This document shows positions 1 through 13,813 of a stretch of 64,000 nt of DNA, piece after piece. The notes below the pieces were generated by a model that worked only from the letters and a program-made list of their open reading frames with translations, ran no database searches and was not told the DNA's origin. The stretch is taken from assembly GCA_028622995.1 (NCBI GenBank), contig JAJQJQ010000008.1:3782001-3846000 (forward strand), in the 5' to 3' direction. This stretch comes from Panagrolaimus kolymaensis (taxonomy: Eukaryota > Nematoda > Chromadorea > Rhabditida > Panagrolaimidae). A program made the translations under genes and the position numbers. The stretch's first letter is position 1; every line of letters begins with the position of its first letter.

Positions 1-93
1 AAATTCTGTAAAAAAACTTTCAAACACAAGTTTGATATTTTTAAATTTTTATTTTGGATTAGAAACTATGCCACCCTTTTCTCTTCGAGAAGA

Positions 94-119
94 AATAAAT
101 GTTTTTGGCTTTTAATAAA
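94..119 (+). other. Representative paired AATAAA hexamers
   Basis: AATAAA occurs at 94-99 and 114-119, 20 bp apart start to start, separated by TGTTTTTGGCTTTT. The pair is repeated in nearly all monomers; K monomers (GAGAATAAATG) still keep the hexamer. AATAAA is the canonical eukaryotic poly(A) signal, so + strand transcripts would meet it about every 68 bases on average. Function is inferred only; A/T-rich DNA can contain it by chance and copy it by amplification. Confidence 0.5.
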
Positions 120-249
120 GCATCATCAGTTGTTAAAAATTCAGATGAAAAACATTCAAACACATGTATGATATTTTTAAATTTTTATTTTGGATTCGAA
201 ACTATGCCACCCTTTTCTCTTCGAGAAGAAATAAATGTTTTTGGCTTTT
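114..249 (+). repeat. Reference type-A monomer, 136 bp
   Basis: This copy is used to phase the other entries; each monomer is taken to start at AATAAAGCATC. Its central 28-bp module starts GATATTTTTAAATTTTTATT and lies between CAAGTTT or CATGTAT and GAAAC. Variable positions that define subfamilies are: CAGATGAAAAAC versus CTGTAGAAAAAC; GGATTCG, GGATTAG, GGATTGG or GGTTTAG before AAAC; CCACCC, CCACCA, CCAGCA or CCATCT; and CGAGAAG, CGAGGAG or CGACGAG. A common A monomer contains 36 G/C bases, concentrated in GCCACCC and the TCGA dyad. Confidence 0.95.
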
Positions 250-3200
250 AATAAAGCATCTTCAGTTGTTAAAAATTCAGATGAAAAACATTCAAACACA
301 AGTTTGATATTTTTAAATTTTTATTTTGGATTAGAAACTATGCCACCCTTTTCTCTTCGAGAAGAAATAAATGTTTTTGGCTTTTAATAAAGCATCTTCG
401 GTTGCTAAAAATTCAGATGAAAAACTTTCAAACACAAGTTTGATATTTTTAAATTTTTATTTGGGATTCGAAACTATGCCACCATTTTCTCTTCGAGGAG
501 AAATAAATGTTTTTGGCTTTTAATAAAGCATCATCAGTTGTTAAAAATTCAGATGAAAAACATTCAAACACATGTATGATATTTTTAAATTTTTATTTTG
601 GATTCGAAACTATGCCACCCTTTTCTCTTCGAGAAGAAATAAATGTTTTTGGCTTTTAATAAAGCATCTTCAGTTGTTAAAAATTCAGATGAAAAACATT
701 CAAACACAAGTTTGATATTTTTAAATTTTTATTTTGGATTAGAAACTATGCCAGCATTTTCTCTTCGAGGAGAAATAAATGTTTTTGGCTTTTAATAAAG
801 CATCTTCAGTTGTTAAAAATTCAGATGAAAAACATTCAAACACAAGTTTGATATTTTTAAATTTTTATTTTGGATTAGAAACTATGCCAGCATTTTCTCT
901 TCGAGGAGAAATAAATGTTTTTGGCTTTTAATAAAGCATCTTCAGTTGTTAAAAATTCAGATGAAAAACATTCAAACACAAGTTTGATATTTTTAAATTT
1001 TTATTTTGGATTCGAAACTATGCCACCCTTTTCTCTTCGAGAAGAAATAAATGTTTTTGGCTTTTAATAAAGCATCTTCAGTTGTTAAAAATTCAGATGA
1101 AAAACATTCAAACACAAGTTTGATTTTTTTAAATTTTTATTTTGGATTAGAAACTATGCCAGCATTTTCTCTTCGAGGAGAAATAAATGTTTTTGGCTTT
1201 TAATAAAGCATCTTCAGTTGTTAAAAATTCAGATGAAAAACATTCAAACACAAGTTTGATATTTTTAAATTTTTATTTTGGATTCGAAACTATGCCACCC
1301 TTTTCTCTTCGAGAAGAAATAAATGTTTTTGGCTTTTAATAAAGCATCTTCAGTTGTTAAAAATTCAGATGAAAAACATTCAAACACAAGTTTGATATTT
1401 TTAAATTTTTATTTTGGATTAGAAACTATGCCAGCATTTTCTCTTCGAGGAGAAATAAATGTTTTTGGCTTTTAATAAAGCATCTTCAGTTGTTAAAAAT
1501 TCAGATGAAAAACATTCAAACACAAGTTTGATATTTTTAAATTTTTATTTTGGATTCGAAACTATGCCACCCTTTTCTCTTCGAGAAGAAATAAATGTTT
1601 TTGGCTTTTAATAAAGCATCTTCAGTTGTTAAAAATTCAGATGAAAAACATTCAAACACAAGTTTGATATTTTTAAATTTTTATTTTGGATTAGAAACTA
1701 TGCCAGCATTTTCTCTTCGAGGAGAAATAAATGTTTTTGGCTTTTAATAAAGCATCTTCAGTTGTTAAAAATTCAGATGAAAAACATTCAAACACAAGTT
1801 TGATATTTTTAAATTTTTATTTTGGATTAGAAACTATGCCAGCATTTTCTCTTCGAGGAGAAATAAATGTTTTTGGCTTTTAATAAAGCATCTTCAGTTG
1901 TTAAAAATTCAGATGAAAAACATTCAAACACAAGTTTGATATTTTTAAATTTTTATTTTGGATTCGAAACTATGCCACCCTTTTCTCTTCGAGAAGAAAT
2001 AAATGTTTTTGGCTTTTAATAAAGCATCTTCAGTTGTTAAAAATTCAGATGAAAAACATTCAAACACAAGTTTGATTTTTTTAAATTTTTATTTTGGATT
2101 AGAAACTATGCCAGCATTTTCTCTTCGAGGAGAAATAAATGTTTTTGGCTTTTAATAAAGCATCTTCAGTTGTTAAAAATTCAGATGAAAAACATTCAAA
2201 CACAAGTTTGATATTTTTAAATTTTTATTTTGGATTAGAAACTATGCCAGCATTTTCTCTTCGAGGAGAAATAAATGTTTTTGGCTTTTAATAAAGCATC
2301 TTCAGTTGTTAAAAATTCAGATGAAAAACATTCAAACACAAGTTTGATATTTTTAAATTTTTATTTTGGATTAGAAACTATGCCAGCATTTTCTCTTCGA
2401 GGAGAAATAAATGTTTTTGGCTTTTAATAAAGCATCTTCAGTTGTTAAAAATTCAGATGAAAAACATTCAAACACAAGTTTGATATTTTTAAATTTTTAT
2501 TTTGGATTCGAAACTATGCCACCCTTTTCTCTTCGAGAAGAAATAAATGTTTTTGGCTTTTAATAAAGCATCTTCAGTTGTTAAAAATTCAGATGAAAAA
2601 CATTCAAACACAAGTTTGATTTTTTTAAATTTTTATTTTGGATTAGAAACTATGCCAGCATTTTCTCTTCGAGGAGAAATAAATGTTTTTGGCTTTTAAT
2701 AAAGCATCTTCAGTTGTTAAAAATTCAGATGAAAAACATTCAAACACAAGTTTGATATTTTTAAATTTTTATTTTGGATTCGAAACTATGCCACCCTTTT
2801 CTCTTCGAGAAGAAATAAATGTTTTTGGCTTTTAATAAAGCATCTTCAGTTGTTAAAAATTCAGATGAAAAACATTCAAACACAAGTTTGATATTTTTAA
2901 ATTTTTATTTTGGATTAGAAACTATGCCAGCATTTTCTCTTCGAGGAGAAATAAATGTTTTTGGCTTTTAATAAAGCATCTTCAGTTGTTAAAAATTCAG
3001 ATGAAAAACATTCAAACACAAGTTTGATATTTTTAAATTTTTATTTTGGATTCGAAACTATGCCACCCTTTTCTCTTCGAGAAGAAATAAATGTTTTTGG
3101 CTTTTAATAAAGCATCTTCAGTTGTTAAAAATTCAGATGAAAAACATTCAAACACAAGTTTGATATTTTTAAATTTTTATTTTGGATTAGAAACTATGCC

Positions 3201-6200
3201 AGCATTTTCTCTTCGAGGAGAAATAAATGTTTTTGGCTTTTAATAAAGCATCTTCAGTTGTTAAAAATTCAGATGAAAAACATTCAAACACAAGTTTGAT
3301 ATTTTTAAATTTTTATTTTGGATTAGAAACTATGCCAGCATTTTCTCTTCGAGGAGAAATAAATGTTTTTGGCTTTTATTAAAGCATCTTCAGTTGTTAA
3401 AAATTCAGATGAAAAACATTCAAACACAAGTTTGATATTTTTAAATTTTTATTTTGGATTCGAAACTATGCCACCCTTTTCTCTTCGAGAAGAAATAAAT
3501 GTTTTTGGCTTTTAATAAAGCATCTTCAGTTGTTAAAAATTCAGATGAAAAACATTCAAACACAAGTTTGATTTTTTTAAATTTTTATTTTGGATTAGAA
3601 ACTATGCCAGCATTTTCTCTTCGAGGAGAAATAAATGTTTTTGGCTTTTAATAAAGCATCTTCAGTTGTTAAAAATTCAGATGAAAAACATTCAAACACA
3701 AGTTTGATATTTTTAAATTTTTATTTTGGATTAGAAACTATGCCAGCATTTTCTCTTCGAGGAGAAATAAATGTTTTTGGCTTTTAATAAAGCATCTTCA
3801 GTTGTTAAAAATTCAGATGAAAAACATTCAAACACAAGTTTGATATTTTTAAATTTTTATTTTGGATTAGAAACTATGCCAGCATTTTCTCTTCGAGGAG
3901 AAATAAATGTTTTTGGCTTTTAATAAAGCATCTTCAGTTGTTAAAAATTCAGATGAAAAACATTCAAACACAAGTTTGATATTTTTAAATTTTTATTTTG
4001 GATTAGAAACTATGCCAGCATTTTCTCTTCGAGGAGAAATAAATGTTTTTGGCTTTTAATAAAGCATCTTCAGTTGTTAAAAATTCAGATGAAAAACATT
4101 CAAACACAAGTTTGATATTTTTAAATTTTTATTTTGGATTAGAAACTATGCCAGCATTTTCTCTTCGAGGAGAAATAAATGTTTTTGGCTTTTAATAAAG
4201 CATCTTCAGTTGTTAAAAATTCAGATGAAAAACATTCAAACACAAGTTTGATATTTTTAAATTTTTATTTTGGATTCGAAACTATGCCACCCTTTTCTCT
4301 TCGAGAAGAAATAAATGTTTTTGGCTTTTAATAAAGCATCTTCAGTTGTTAAAAATTCAGATGAAAAACATTCAAACACAAGTTTGATTTTTTTAAATTT
4401 TTATTTTGGATTAGAAACTATGCCAGCATTTTCTCTTCGAGGAGAAATAAATGTTTTTGGCTTTTAATAAAGCATCTTCAGTTGTTAAAAATTCAGATGA
4501 AAAACATTCAAACACAAGTTTGATATTTTAAATTTTTATTTTGGATTCGAAACTATGCCACCCTTTTCTCTTCGAGAAGAAATAAATGTTTTTGGCTTTT
4601 AATAAAGCATCTTCAGTTGTTAAAAATTCAGATGAAAAACATTCAAACACAAGTTTGATATTTTTAAATTTTTATTTTGGATTCGAAACTATGCAACCCT
4701 TTTCTCTTCGAGAAGAAATAAATGTTTTTGGCTTTTAATAAAGCATCTTCAGTTGTTAAAAATTCAGATGAAAAACATTCAAACACAAGTTTGATTTTTT
4801 TAAATTTTTATTTTGGATTAGAAACTATGCCAGCATTTTCTCTTCGAGGAGAAATAAATGTTTTTGGCTTTTAATAAAGCATCTTCAGTTGTTAAAAATT
4901 CAGATGAAAAACATTCAAACACAAGTTTGATATTTTAAATTTTTATTTTGGATTAGAAACTATGCCAGCATTTTCTCTTCGAGGAGAAATAAATGTTTTT
5001 GGCTTTTAATAAAGCATCTTCAGTTGTTAAAAATTCAGATGAAAAACATTCAAACACAAGTTTGATATTTTAAATTTTTATTTTGGATTCGAAACTATGC
5101 CACCCTTTTCTCTTCGAGAAGAAATAAATGTTTTTGGCTTTTAATAAAGCATCTTCAGTTGTTAAAAATTCAGATGAAAAACATTCAAACACAAGTTTGA
5201 TATTTTTAAATTTTTATTTTGGATTCGAAACTATGCCACCTTTTTCTCTTCGAGAAGAAATAAATGTTTTTGGCTTTTAATAAAGCATCTTCAGTTGTTA
5301 AAAATTCAGATGAAAAACATTCAAACACAAGTATGATATTTTTAAATTTTTATTTTGGATTAGAAACTATGCCAGCATTTTCTCTTCGAGGAGAATAAAT
5401 GTTTTTGGCTTTTAATAAAGCATCTTCAGTTGTTAAAAATTCAGATGAAAAACATTCAAACACAAGTTTGATATTTTTAAATTTTTATTTTGGATTCGAA
5501 ACTATGCCACCCTTTTCTCTTCGAGAAGAAATAAATGTTTTTGGCTTTTAATAAAGCATCTTCAGTTGTTAAAAATTCCGATGAAAAACATTCAAACACA
5601 AGTTTGATATTTTTAAATTTTTATTTTGGATTCGAAACTATGCCACCCTTTTCTCTTCGAGAAGAAATAAATGTTTTTGGCTTTTAATAAAGCATCTTCA
5701 GTTGTTAAAAATTCAGATGAAAAACATTCAAACACAAGTTTGATATTTTTAAATTTTTATTTTGGATTCGAAACTATGCCACCTTTTTCTCTTCGAGAAG
5801 AAATAAATGTTTTTGGCTTTTAATAAAGCATCTTCAGTAGTTAAAAATTCTGTAGAAAAACTTTCAAACACAAGTTTGATATTTTTAAATTTTTATTTTG
5901 GATTCGAAACTATGCCACCCTTTTCTCTTCGAGAAGAAATAAATGTTTTTGGCTTTTAATAAAGCATCTTCAGTTGTTAAAAATTCAGATGAAAAACATT
6001 CAAACACAAGTTTGATATTTTTAAATTTTTATTTTGGATTCGAAACTATGCCACCCTTTTCTCTTCGAGAAGAAATAAATGTTTTTGGCTTTTAATAAAG
6101 CATCTTCAGTAGTTAAAAATTCTGTAGAAAAACTTTCAAACACAAGTTTGATATTTTTAAATTTTTATTTTGGATTCGAAACTATGCCACCCTTTTCTCT

Positions 6201-6909
6201 TCGAGAAGAAATAAATGTTTTTGGCTTTTAATAAAGCATCTTCAGTTGTTAAAAATTCAGATGAAAAACATTCAAACACAAGTTTGATATTTTTAAATTT
6301 TTATTTTGGATTCGAAACTATGCCACCCTTTTCTCTTCGAGAAGAAATAAATGTTTTTGGCTTTTAATAAAGCATCTTCAGTTGTTAAAAATTCAGATGA
6401 AAAACATTCAAACACAAGTTTGATATTTTTAAATTTTTATTTTGGATTCGAAACTATGCCACCTTTTTCTCTTCGAGAAGAAATAAATGTTTTTGGCTTT
6501 TAATAAAGCATCTTCAGTAGTTAAAAATTCTGTAGAAAAACTTTCAAACACAAGTTTGATATTTTTAAATTTTTATTTTGGATTCGAAACTATGCCACCC
6601 TTTTCTCTTCGAGAAGAAATAAATGTTTTTGGCTTTTAATAAAGCATCTTCAGTTGTTAAAAATTCAGATGAAAAACATTCAAACACAAGTTTGATATTT
6701 TTAAATTTTTATTTTGGATTCGAAACTATGCCACCCTTTTCTCTTCGAGAAGAAATAAATGTTTTTGGCTTTTAATAAAGCATCTTCAGTTGTTAAAAAT
6801 TCAGATGAAAAACATTCAAACACAAGTTTGATATTTTTAAATTTTTATTTTGGATTCGAAACTATGCCACCTTTTTCTCTTCGAGAAGAAATAAATGTTT
6901 TTGGCTTTT

Positions 6910-8133
6910 AATAAAGCATCTTCAGTAGTTAAAAATTCTGTAGAAAAATTTTCAAACACAAGTTTGATATTTTTAAATTTTTATTTTGGATTCGAAACTA
7001 TGCCACCCTTTTCTCTTCGAGAAGAAATAAATGTTTTTGGCTTTTAATAAAGCATCTTCAGTTGTTAAAAATTCAGATGAAAAACATTCAAACACAAGTT
7101 TGATATTTTTAAATTTTTATTTTGGATTCGAAACTATGCCACCTTTTTCTCTTCGAGAAGAAATAAATGTTTTTGGCTTTTAATAAAGCATCTTCAGTAG
7201 TTAAAAATTCTGTAGAAAAACTTTCAAACACAAGTTTGATATTTTTAAATTTTTATTTTGGATTCGAAACTATGCCACCCTTTTCTCTTCGAGAAGAAAT
7301 AAATGTTTTTGGCTTTTAATAAAGCATCTTCAGTTGTTAAAAATTCAGATGAAAAACATTCAAACACAAGTTTGATATTTTTAAATTTTTATTTTGGTTT
7401 AGAAATTATGCCACCATTTTCTCTTCGAGGAGAAATAAATGTTTTTGGCTTTTAATAAAGCATCTTCAGTAGTTAAAAATTCTGTAGAAAAACTTTCAAA
7501 CACAAGTTTGATATTTTTAAATTTTTATTTTGGAATCGAAACTATGCCACCCTTTTCTCTTCGAGAAGAAATAAATGTTTTTGGCTTTTAATAAAGCATC
7601 TTCAGTTGTTAAAAATTCAGATGAAAAACATTCAAACACAAGTTTGATATTTTTAAATTTTTATTTTGGATTCGAAACTATGCCACCCTTTTCTCTTCGA
7701 GAAGAAATAAATGTTTTTGGCTTTTAATAAAGCATCTTCAGTTGTTAAAAATTCAGATGAAAAACATTCAAACACAAGTTTGATATTTTTAAATTTTTAT
7801 TTTGGAATCGAAACTATGCCACCCTTTTCTCTTCGAGAAGAAATAAATGTTTTTGGCTTTTAATAAAGCATCTTCAGTTGTTAAAAATTCAGATGAAAAA
7901 CATTCAAACACAAGTTTGATATTTTTAAATTTTTATTTTGGATTCGAAACTATGCCACCCTTTTCTCTTCGAGAAGAAATAAATGTTTTTGGCTTTTAAT
8001 AAAGCATCTTCAGTTGTTAAAAATTCAGATGAAAAACATTCAAACACAAGTTTGATATTTTTAAATTTTTATTTTGGATTAGAAACTATGCCAGCATTTT
8101 CTCTTCGAGGAGAAATAAATGTTTTTGGCTTTT
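6910..8133 (+). repeat. 9-mer HOR unit, copy 1 (1224 bp)
   Basis: A 1224-bp unit (9 x 136) is repeated immediately downstream. Shared markers are offset by exactly 1224: AGTAGTT at 6926/8150, 7198/8422 and 7470/8694; the GGTTTAG variant at 7396/8620; and GGAATCG at 7532/8756. GAAAAATTTTC in copy 1 against GAAAAACTTTC in copy 2 is a private difference. Confidence 0.88.
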
Positions 8134-9085
8134 AATAAAGCATCTTCAGTAGTTAAAAATTCTGTAGAAAAACTTTCAAACACAAGTTTGATATTTTTAA
8201 ATTTTTATTTTGGATTCGAAACTATGCCACCCTTTTCTCTTCGAGAAGAAATAAATGTTTTTGGCTTTTAATAAAGCATCTTCAGTTGTTAAAAATTCAG
8301 ATGAAAAACATTCAAACACAAGTTTGATATTTTTAAATTTTTATTTTGGATTCGAAACTATGCCACCTTTTTCTCTTCGAGAAGAAATAAATGTTTTTGG
8401 CTTTTAATAAAGCATCTTCAGTAGTTAAAAATTCTGTAGAAAAACTTTCAAACACAAGTTTGATATTTTTAAATTTTTATTTTGGATTCGAAACTATGCC
8501 ACCCTTTTCTCTTCGAGAAGAAATAAATGTTTTTGGCTTTTAATAAAGCATCTTCAGTTGTTAAAAATTCAGATGAAAAACATTCAAACACAAGTTTGAT
8601 ATTTTTAAATTTTTATTTTGGTTTAGAAATTATGCCACCATTTTCTCTTCGAGGAGAAATAAATGTTTTTGGCTTTTAATAAAGCATCTTCAGTAGTTAA
8701 AAATTCTGTAGAAAAACTTTCAAACACAAGTTTGATATTTTTAAATTTTTATTTTGGAATCGAAACTATGCCACCCTTTTCTCTTCGAGAAGAAATAAAT
8801 GTTTTTGGCTTTTAATAAAGCATCTTCAGTTGTTAAAAATTCAGATGAAAAACATTCAAACACAAGTTTGATATTTTTAAATTTTTATTTTGGATTCGAA
8901 ACTATGCCACCCTTTTCTCTTCGAGAAGAAATAAATGTTTTTGGCTTTTAATAAAGCATCTTCAGTTGTTAAAAATTCAGATGAAAAACATTCAAACACA
9001 AGTTTGATATTTTTAAATTTTTATTTTGGATTCGAAACTATGCCACCATTTTCTCTTCGAGGAGAAATAAATATTTTTGCTTTTA
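8134..9085 (+). repeat. 9-mer HOR unit, copy 2 (partial)
   Basis: This block repeats the order of marker monomers seen from 6910. It stops matching around 9085, where a 135-bp GTTGCTAAAAATTCTGTAG monomer replaces the expected sequence, so only about seven of nine monomers are represented. Confidence 0.8.
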
Positions 9086-9220
9086 ATAAAGCATCTTCAG
9101 TTGCTAAAAATTCTGTAGAAAAACTTTCAAACACAAGTTGGATATTTTTAAATTTTTATTTTGGATTCGAAACTATGCCATCCTTTTCTCTTCGAGAAGA
9201 AATAAATGTTTTTGGCTTTT

Positions 9221-12200
9221 AATAAAGCATCTTCGGTTGCTAAAAATTCAGATGAAAAACTTTCAAACACAAGTTTGATATTTTTAAATTTTTATTTGGG
9301 ATTCGAAACTATGCCACCATTTTCTCTTCGAGGAGAAATAAATGTTTTTGGCTTTTAATAAAGCATCATCTGTTGTTAAAAATTCAGATGAAAAACATTC
9401 AAACACATGTATGATATTTTTAAATTTTTATTTTGGATTCGAAACTATGCCAGCATTTTCTCTTCGAGGAGAAATAAATGTTTTTGGCTTTTAATAAAGC
9501 ATCTTCAGTTGTTAAAAATTCAGATGAAAAACATTCAAACACAAGTTTGATATTTTTAAATTTTTATTTTGGATTAGAAACTATGCCAGCATTTTCTCTT
9601 CGAGGAGAAATAAATGTTTTTGGCTTTTAATAAAGCATCTTCAGTTGTTAAAAATTCAGATGAAAAACTTTCAAACACAAGTTTGATATTTTTAAATTTT
9701 TATTTGGGATTCGAAACTATGCCACCATTTTCTCTTCGAGGAGAAATAAATGTTTTTGGCTTTTAATAAAGCATCATCTGTTGTTAAAAATTCAGATGAA
9801 AAACATTCAAACACATGTATGATATTTTTAAATTTTTATTTTGGATTCGAAACTATGCCAGCATTTTCTCTTCGAGGAGAAATAAATGTTTTTGGCTTTT
9901 AATAAAGCATCTTCAGTTGTTAAAAATTCAGATGAAAAACATTCAAACACAAGTTTGATATTTTTAAATTTTTATTTTGGATTAGAAACTATGCCAGCAT
10001 TTTCTCTTCGAGGAGAAATAAATGTTTTTGGCTTTTAATAAAGCATCTTCAGTTGTTAAAAATTCAGATGAAAAACATTCAAACACAAGTTTGATATTTT
10101 TAAATTTTTATTTTGGATTAGAAACTATGCCAGCATTTTCTCTTCGAGGAGAAATAAATGTTTTTGGCTTTTAATAAAGCATCTTCAGTTGTTAAAAATT
10201 CAGATGAAAAACATTCAAACACAAGTTTGATATTTTTAAATTTTTATTTTGGATTCGAAACTATGCCACCCTTTTCTCTTCGAGAAGAAATAAATGTTTT
10301 TGGCTTTTAATAAAGCATCTTCAGTTGTTAAAAATTCAGATGAAAAACATTCAAACACAAGTTTGATTTTTTTAAATTTTTATTTTGGATTAGAAACTAT
10401 GCCAGCATTTTCTCTTCGAGGAGAAATAAATGTTTTTGGCTTTTAATAAAGCATCTTCAGTTGTTAAAAATTCAGATGAAAAACATTCAAACACAAGTTT
10501 GATATTTTAAATTTTTATTTTGGATTCGAAACTATGCCACCCTTTTCTCTTCGAGAAGAAATAAATGTTTTTGGCTTTTAATAAAGCATCTTCAGTTGTT
10601 AAAAATTCAGATGAAAAACATTCAAACACAAGTTTGATATTTTTAAATTTTTATTTTGGATTCGAAACTATGCCACCCTTTTCTCTTCGAGAAGAAATAA
10701 ATGTTTTTGGCTTTTAATAAAACATCTTCAGTTGTTAAAAATTCAGATGAAAAACATTCAAACACAAGTTTGATATTTTTAAATTTTTATTTTGGATTCG
10801 AAACTATGCCACCATTTTCTCTTCGAGGAGAAATAAATATTTTTGCTTTTAATAAAGCATCTTCAGTTGCTAAAAATTCTGTAGAAAAACTTTCAAACAC
10901 AAGTTTGATATTTTTAAATTTTTATTTTGGATTCGAAACTATGCCACCCTTTTCTCTTCGAGAAGAAATAAATGTTTTTGGCTTTTAATAAAGCATCTTC
11001 AGTTGTTAAAAATTCAGATGAAAAACATTCAAACACAAGTTTGATTTTTTTAAATTTTTATTTTGGATTAGAAACTATGCCAGCATTTTCTCTTCGAGGA
11101 GAAATAAATGTTTTTGGCTTTTAATAAAGCATCTTCAGTTGTTAAAAATTCAGATGAAAAACATTCAAACACAAGTTTGATATTTTAAATTTTTATTTTG
11201 GATTAGAAACTATGCCAGCATTTTCTCTTCGAGGAGAAATAAATGTTTTTGGCTTTTAATAAAGCATCTTCAGTTGTTAAAAATTCAGATGAAAAACATT
11301 CAAACACAAGTTTGATATTTTAAATTTTTATTTTGGATTCGAAACTATGCCACCCTTTTCTCTTCGAGAAGAAATAAATGTTTTTGGCTTTTAATAAAGC
11401 ATCTTCAGTTGTTAAAAATTCAGATGAAAAACATTCAAACACAAGTTTGATATTTTTAAATTTTTATTTTGGATTCGAAACTATGCCACCCTTTTCTCTT
11501 CGAGGAGAAATAAATGTTTTTGGCTTTTAATAAAGCATCTTCAGTTGTTAAAAATTCAGATGAAAAACATTCAAACACAAGTTTGATATTTTTAAATTTT
11601 TATTTTGGATTCGAAACTATGCCACCATTTTCTCTTCGAGGAGAAATAAATGTTTTTGGCTTTTAATAAAGCATCTTCAGTTGTTAAAAATTCAGATGAA
11701 AAACATTCAAACACAAGTTTGATATTTTTAAATTTTTATTTTGGATTCGAAACTATGCCACCATTTTCTCTTCGAGGAGAAATAAATATTTTTACTTTTA
11801 ATAAAGCATCTTCAGTTGCTAAAAATTCTGTAGAAAAACTTTCAAACACAAGTATGATATTTTTAAATTTTTATTTTGGATTGGAAACTATGCCACCCTT
11901 TTCTCTTCGAGGAGAAATAAATGTTTTTGGCTTTTAATAAAGCATCTTCAGTTGTTAAAAATTCAGATGAAAAACATTCAAACACAAGTTTGATATTTTT
12001 AAATTTTTATTTTGGATTCGAAACTATGCCACCCTTTTCTCTTCGAGGAGAAATAAATGTTTTTGGCTTTTAATAAAGCATCTTCAGTTGTTAAAAATTC
12101 AGATGAAAAACATTCAAACACAAGTTTGATATTTTTAAATTTTTATTTTGGATTCGAAACTATGCCACCCTTTTCTCTTCGAGAAGAAATAAATGTTTTT

Positions 12201-12477
12201 GGCTTTTAATAAAGCATCTTCAGTTGTTAAAAATTCAGATGAAAAACATTCAAACACAAGTTTGATATTTTAAATTTTTATTTTGGATTAGAAACTATGC
12301 CAGCATTTTCTCTTCGAGGAGAAATAAATGTTTTTGGCTTTTAATAAAGCATCTTCAGTTGTTAAAAATTCAGATGAAAAACATTCAAACACAAGTTTGA
12401 TATTTTAAATTTTTATTTTGGATTCGAAACTATGCCACCCTTTTCTCTTCGAGAAGAAATAAATGTTTTTGGCTTTT
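9221..12477 (+). repeat. Type-A subdomain 3: return of the subdomain-1 variants
   Basis: The marker order TCTTCGGTTGC, TATTTGGGATTCG, CATCATC, CACATGTATG, found near 391-560, recurs from 9231 at an offset of 8835 bp, and the TTTGGG marker is duplicated again 408 bp later (9296 to 9704). GATTTTTTTAAA and the shortened GATATTTTAAAT monomers near 11042 and 11179 match 4793 and 4930 at an offset of 6249 bp. Three short open stretches (8935-9222, 10701-10988, 11650-11937) arise where a 135-bp ATTTTTGCTTTT monomer is flanked by 136-bp monomers; I do not regard them as genes. Confidence 0.85.
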
Positions 12478-12555
12478 AATAAAGCATCTTCAGTTGTTAA
12501 AAATTCAGATGAAAAACATTCAAACACAAGTTTGATATTTTTAAATTTTTATTTT

Positions 12556-13369
12556 GGTTTAGAAATTATGCCACCATTTTCTCTTCGAGGAGAAATAAAT
12601 GTTTTTGGCTTTTAATAAAGCATCTTCAGTTGTTAAAAATTCAGATGAAAAACATTCAAACACAAGTTTGATATTTTTAAATTTTTATTTTGGATTCGAA
12701 ACTATGCCACCCTTTTCTCTTCGAGAAGAAATAAATGTTTTTGGCTTTTAATAAAGCATCTTCAGTTGTTAAAAATTCAGATGAAAAACATTCAAACACA
12801 AGTATGATATTTTTAAATTTTTATTTTGGATTAGAAATTATGCCACCATTTTCTCTTCGAGGAGAAATAAATGTTTTTGGCTTTTAATAAAGCATCTTCA
12901 GTTGTTAAAAATTCAGATGAAAAACATTCAAACACAAGTTTGATATTTTTAAATTTTTATTTTGGATTCGAAACTATGCCACCCTTTTCTCTTCGAGAAG
13001 AAATAAATGTTTTTGGCTTTTAATAAAGCATCTTCAGTTGTTAAAAATTCAGATGAAAAACATTCAAACACAAGTTTGATATTTTAAATTTTTATTTTGG
13101 ATTAGAAACTATGCCAGCATTTTCTCTTCGAGGAGAAATAAATGTTTTTGGCTTTTAATAAAGCATCTTCAGTTGTTAAAAATTCAGATGAAAAACATTC
13201 AAACACAAGTTTGATATTTTAAATTTTTATTTTGGATTCGAAACTATGCCACCCTTTTCTCTTCGAGAAGAAATAAATGTTTTTGGCTTTTAATAAAGCA
13301 TCTTCAGTTGTTAAAAATTCAGATGAAAAACATTCAAACACAAGTTTGATATTTTTAAATTTTTATTTT
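12556..13369 (+). repeat. 6-mer block (814 bp) between M markers
   Basis: Marker M at 12556 recurs at 13370, a distance of 814 bp: six monomers, two of them 135 bp because of the shortened GATATTTTAAAT module. The same six-monomer order recurs between the M markers at 14729 and 15544 (815 bp). Confidence 0.8.
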
Positions 13370-13813
13370 GGTTTAGAAATTATGCCACCATTTTCTCTTC
13401 GAGGATAAATAAATGTTTTTGGCTTTTAATAAAGCATCTTCAGTTGTTAAAAATTCAGATGAAAAACATTCAAACACAAGTTTGATATTTTTAAATTTTT
13501 ATTTTGGATTCGAAACTATGCCACCCTTTTCTCTTCGAGAAGAAATAAATGTTTTTGGCTTTTAATAAAGCATCTTCAGTTGTTAAAAATTCAGATGAAA
13601 AACATTCAAACACAAGTATGATATTTTTAAATTTTTATTTTGGATTAGAAACTATGCCAGCATTTTCTCTTCGAGGAGAAATAAATGTTTTTGGCTTTTA
13701 ATAAAGCATCTTCAGTTGTTAAAAATTCAGATGAAAAACATTCAAACACAAGTATGATATTTTTAAATTTTTATTTTGGATTAGAAACTATGCCAGCATT
13801 TTCTCTTCGAGGA

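Larger units (their letters stand above)
1..5821 (+). repeat. Type-A subdomain 1: GCCAGCA/CGAGGAG and GCCACCC/CGAGAAG variants
   Basis: Two main A variants are interspersed: GGATTAGAAACTATGCCAGCA with CGAGGAG, and GGATTCGAAACTATGCCACCC with CGAGAAG. Rarer markers include TTTGATTTTTTTAAA (near 1123, 2075, 3571, 4388 and 4793) and a one-base-shorter GATATTTTAAAT module (near 4522, 4930 and 5065), which makes 135-bp units. The first 770 bases carry CATCATCAG, CACATGTATG and TTTGGGATTCG markers that recur about 8.8 kb downstream. No gene or unique sequence is present. Confidence 0.9.
5822..9220 (+). repeat. Type-A subdomain 2: AGTAGTT/CTGTAGAAAAAC variants
   Basis: Monomers carrying CTTCAGTAGTTAAAAATTCT followed by GTAGAAAAAC first appear here, with AGTAGTT at about 5838, 6110, 6518, 6926, 7198, 7470, 8150, 8422 and 8694. 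The intervals are 272, 408, 408, 272, 272, 680, 272 and 272 bp, all whole multiples of 136. The remaining monomers are the GATGAAAAACATTC form with GCCACCC or GCCACCT. The GGTTTAGAAATTATGCC variant (marker M) also appears first here, at 7396 and 8620. Confidence 0.9.
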
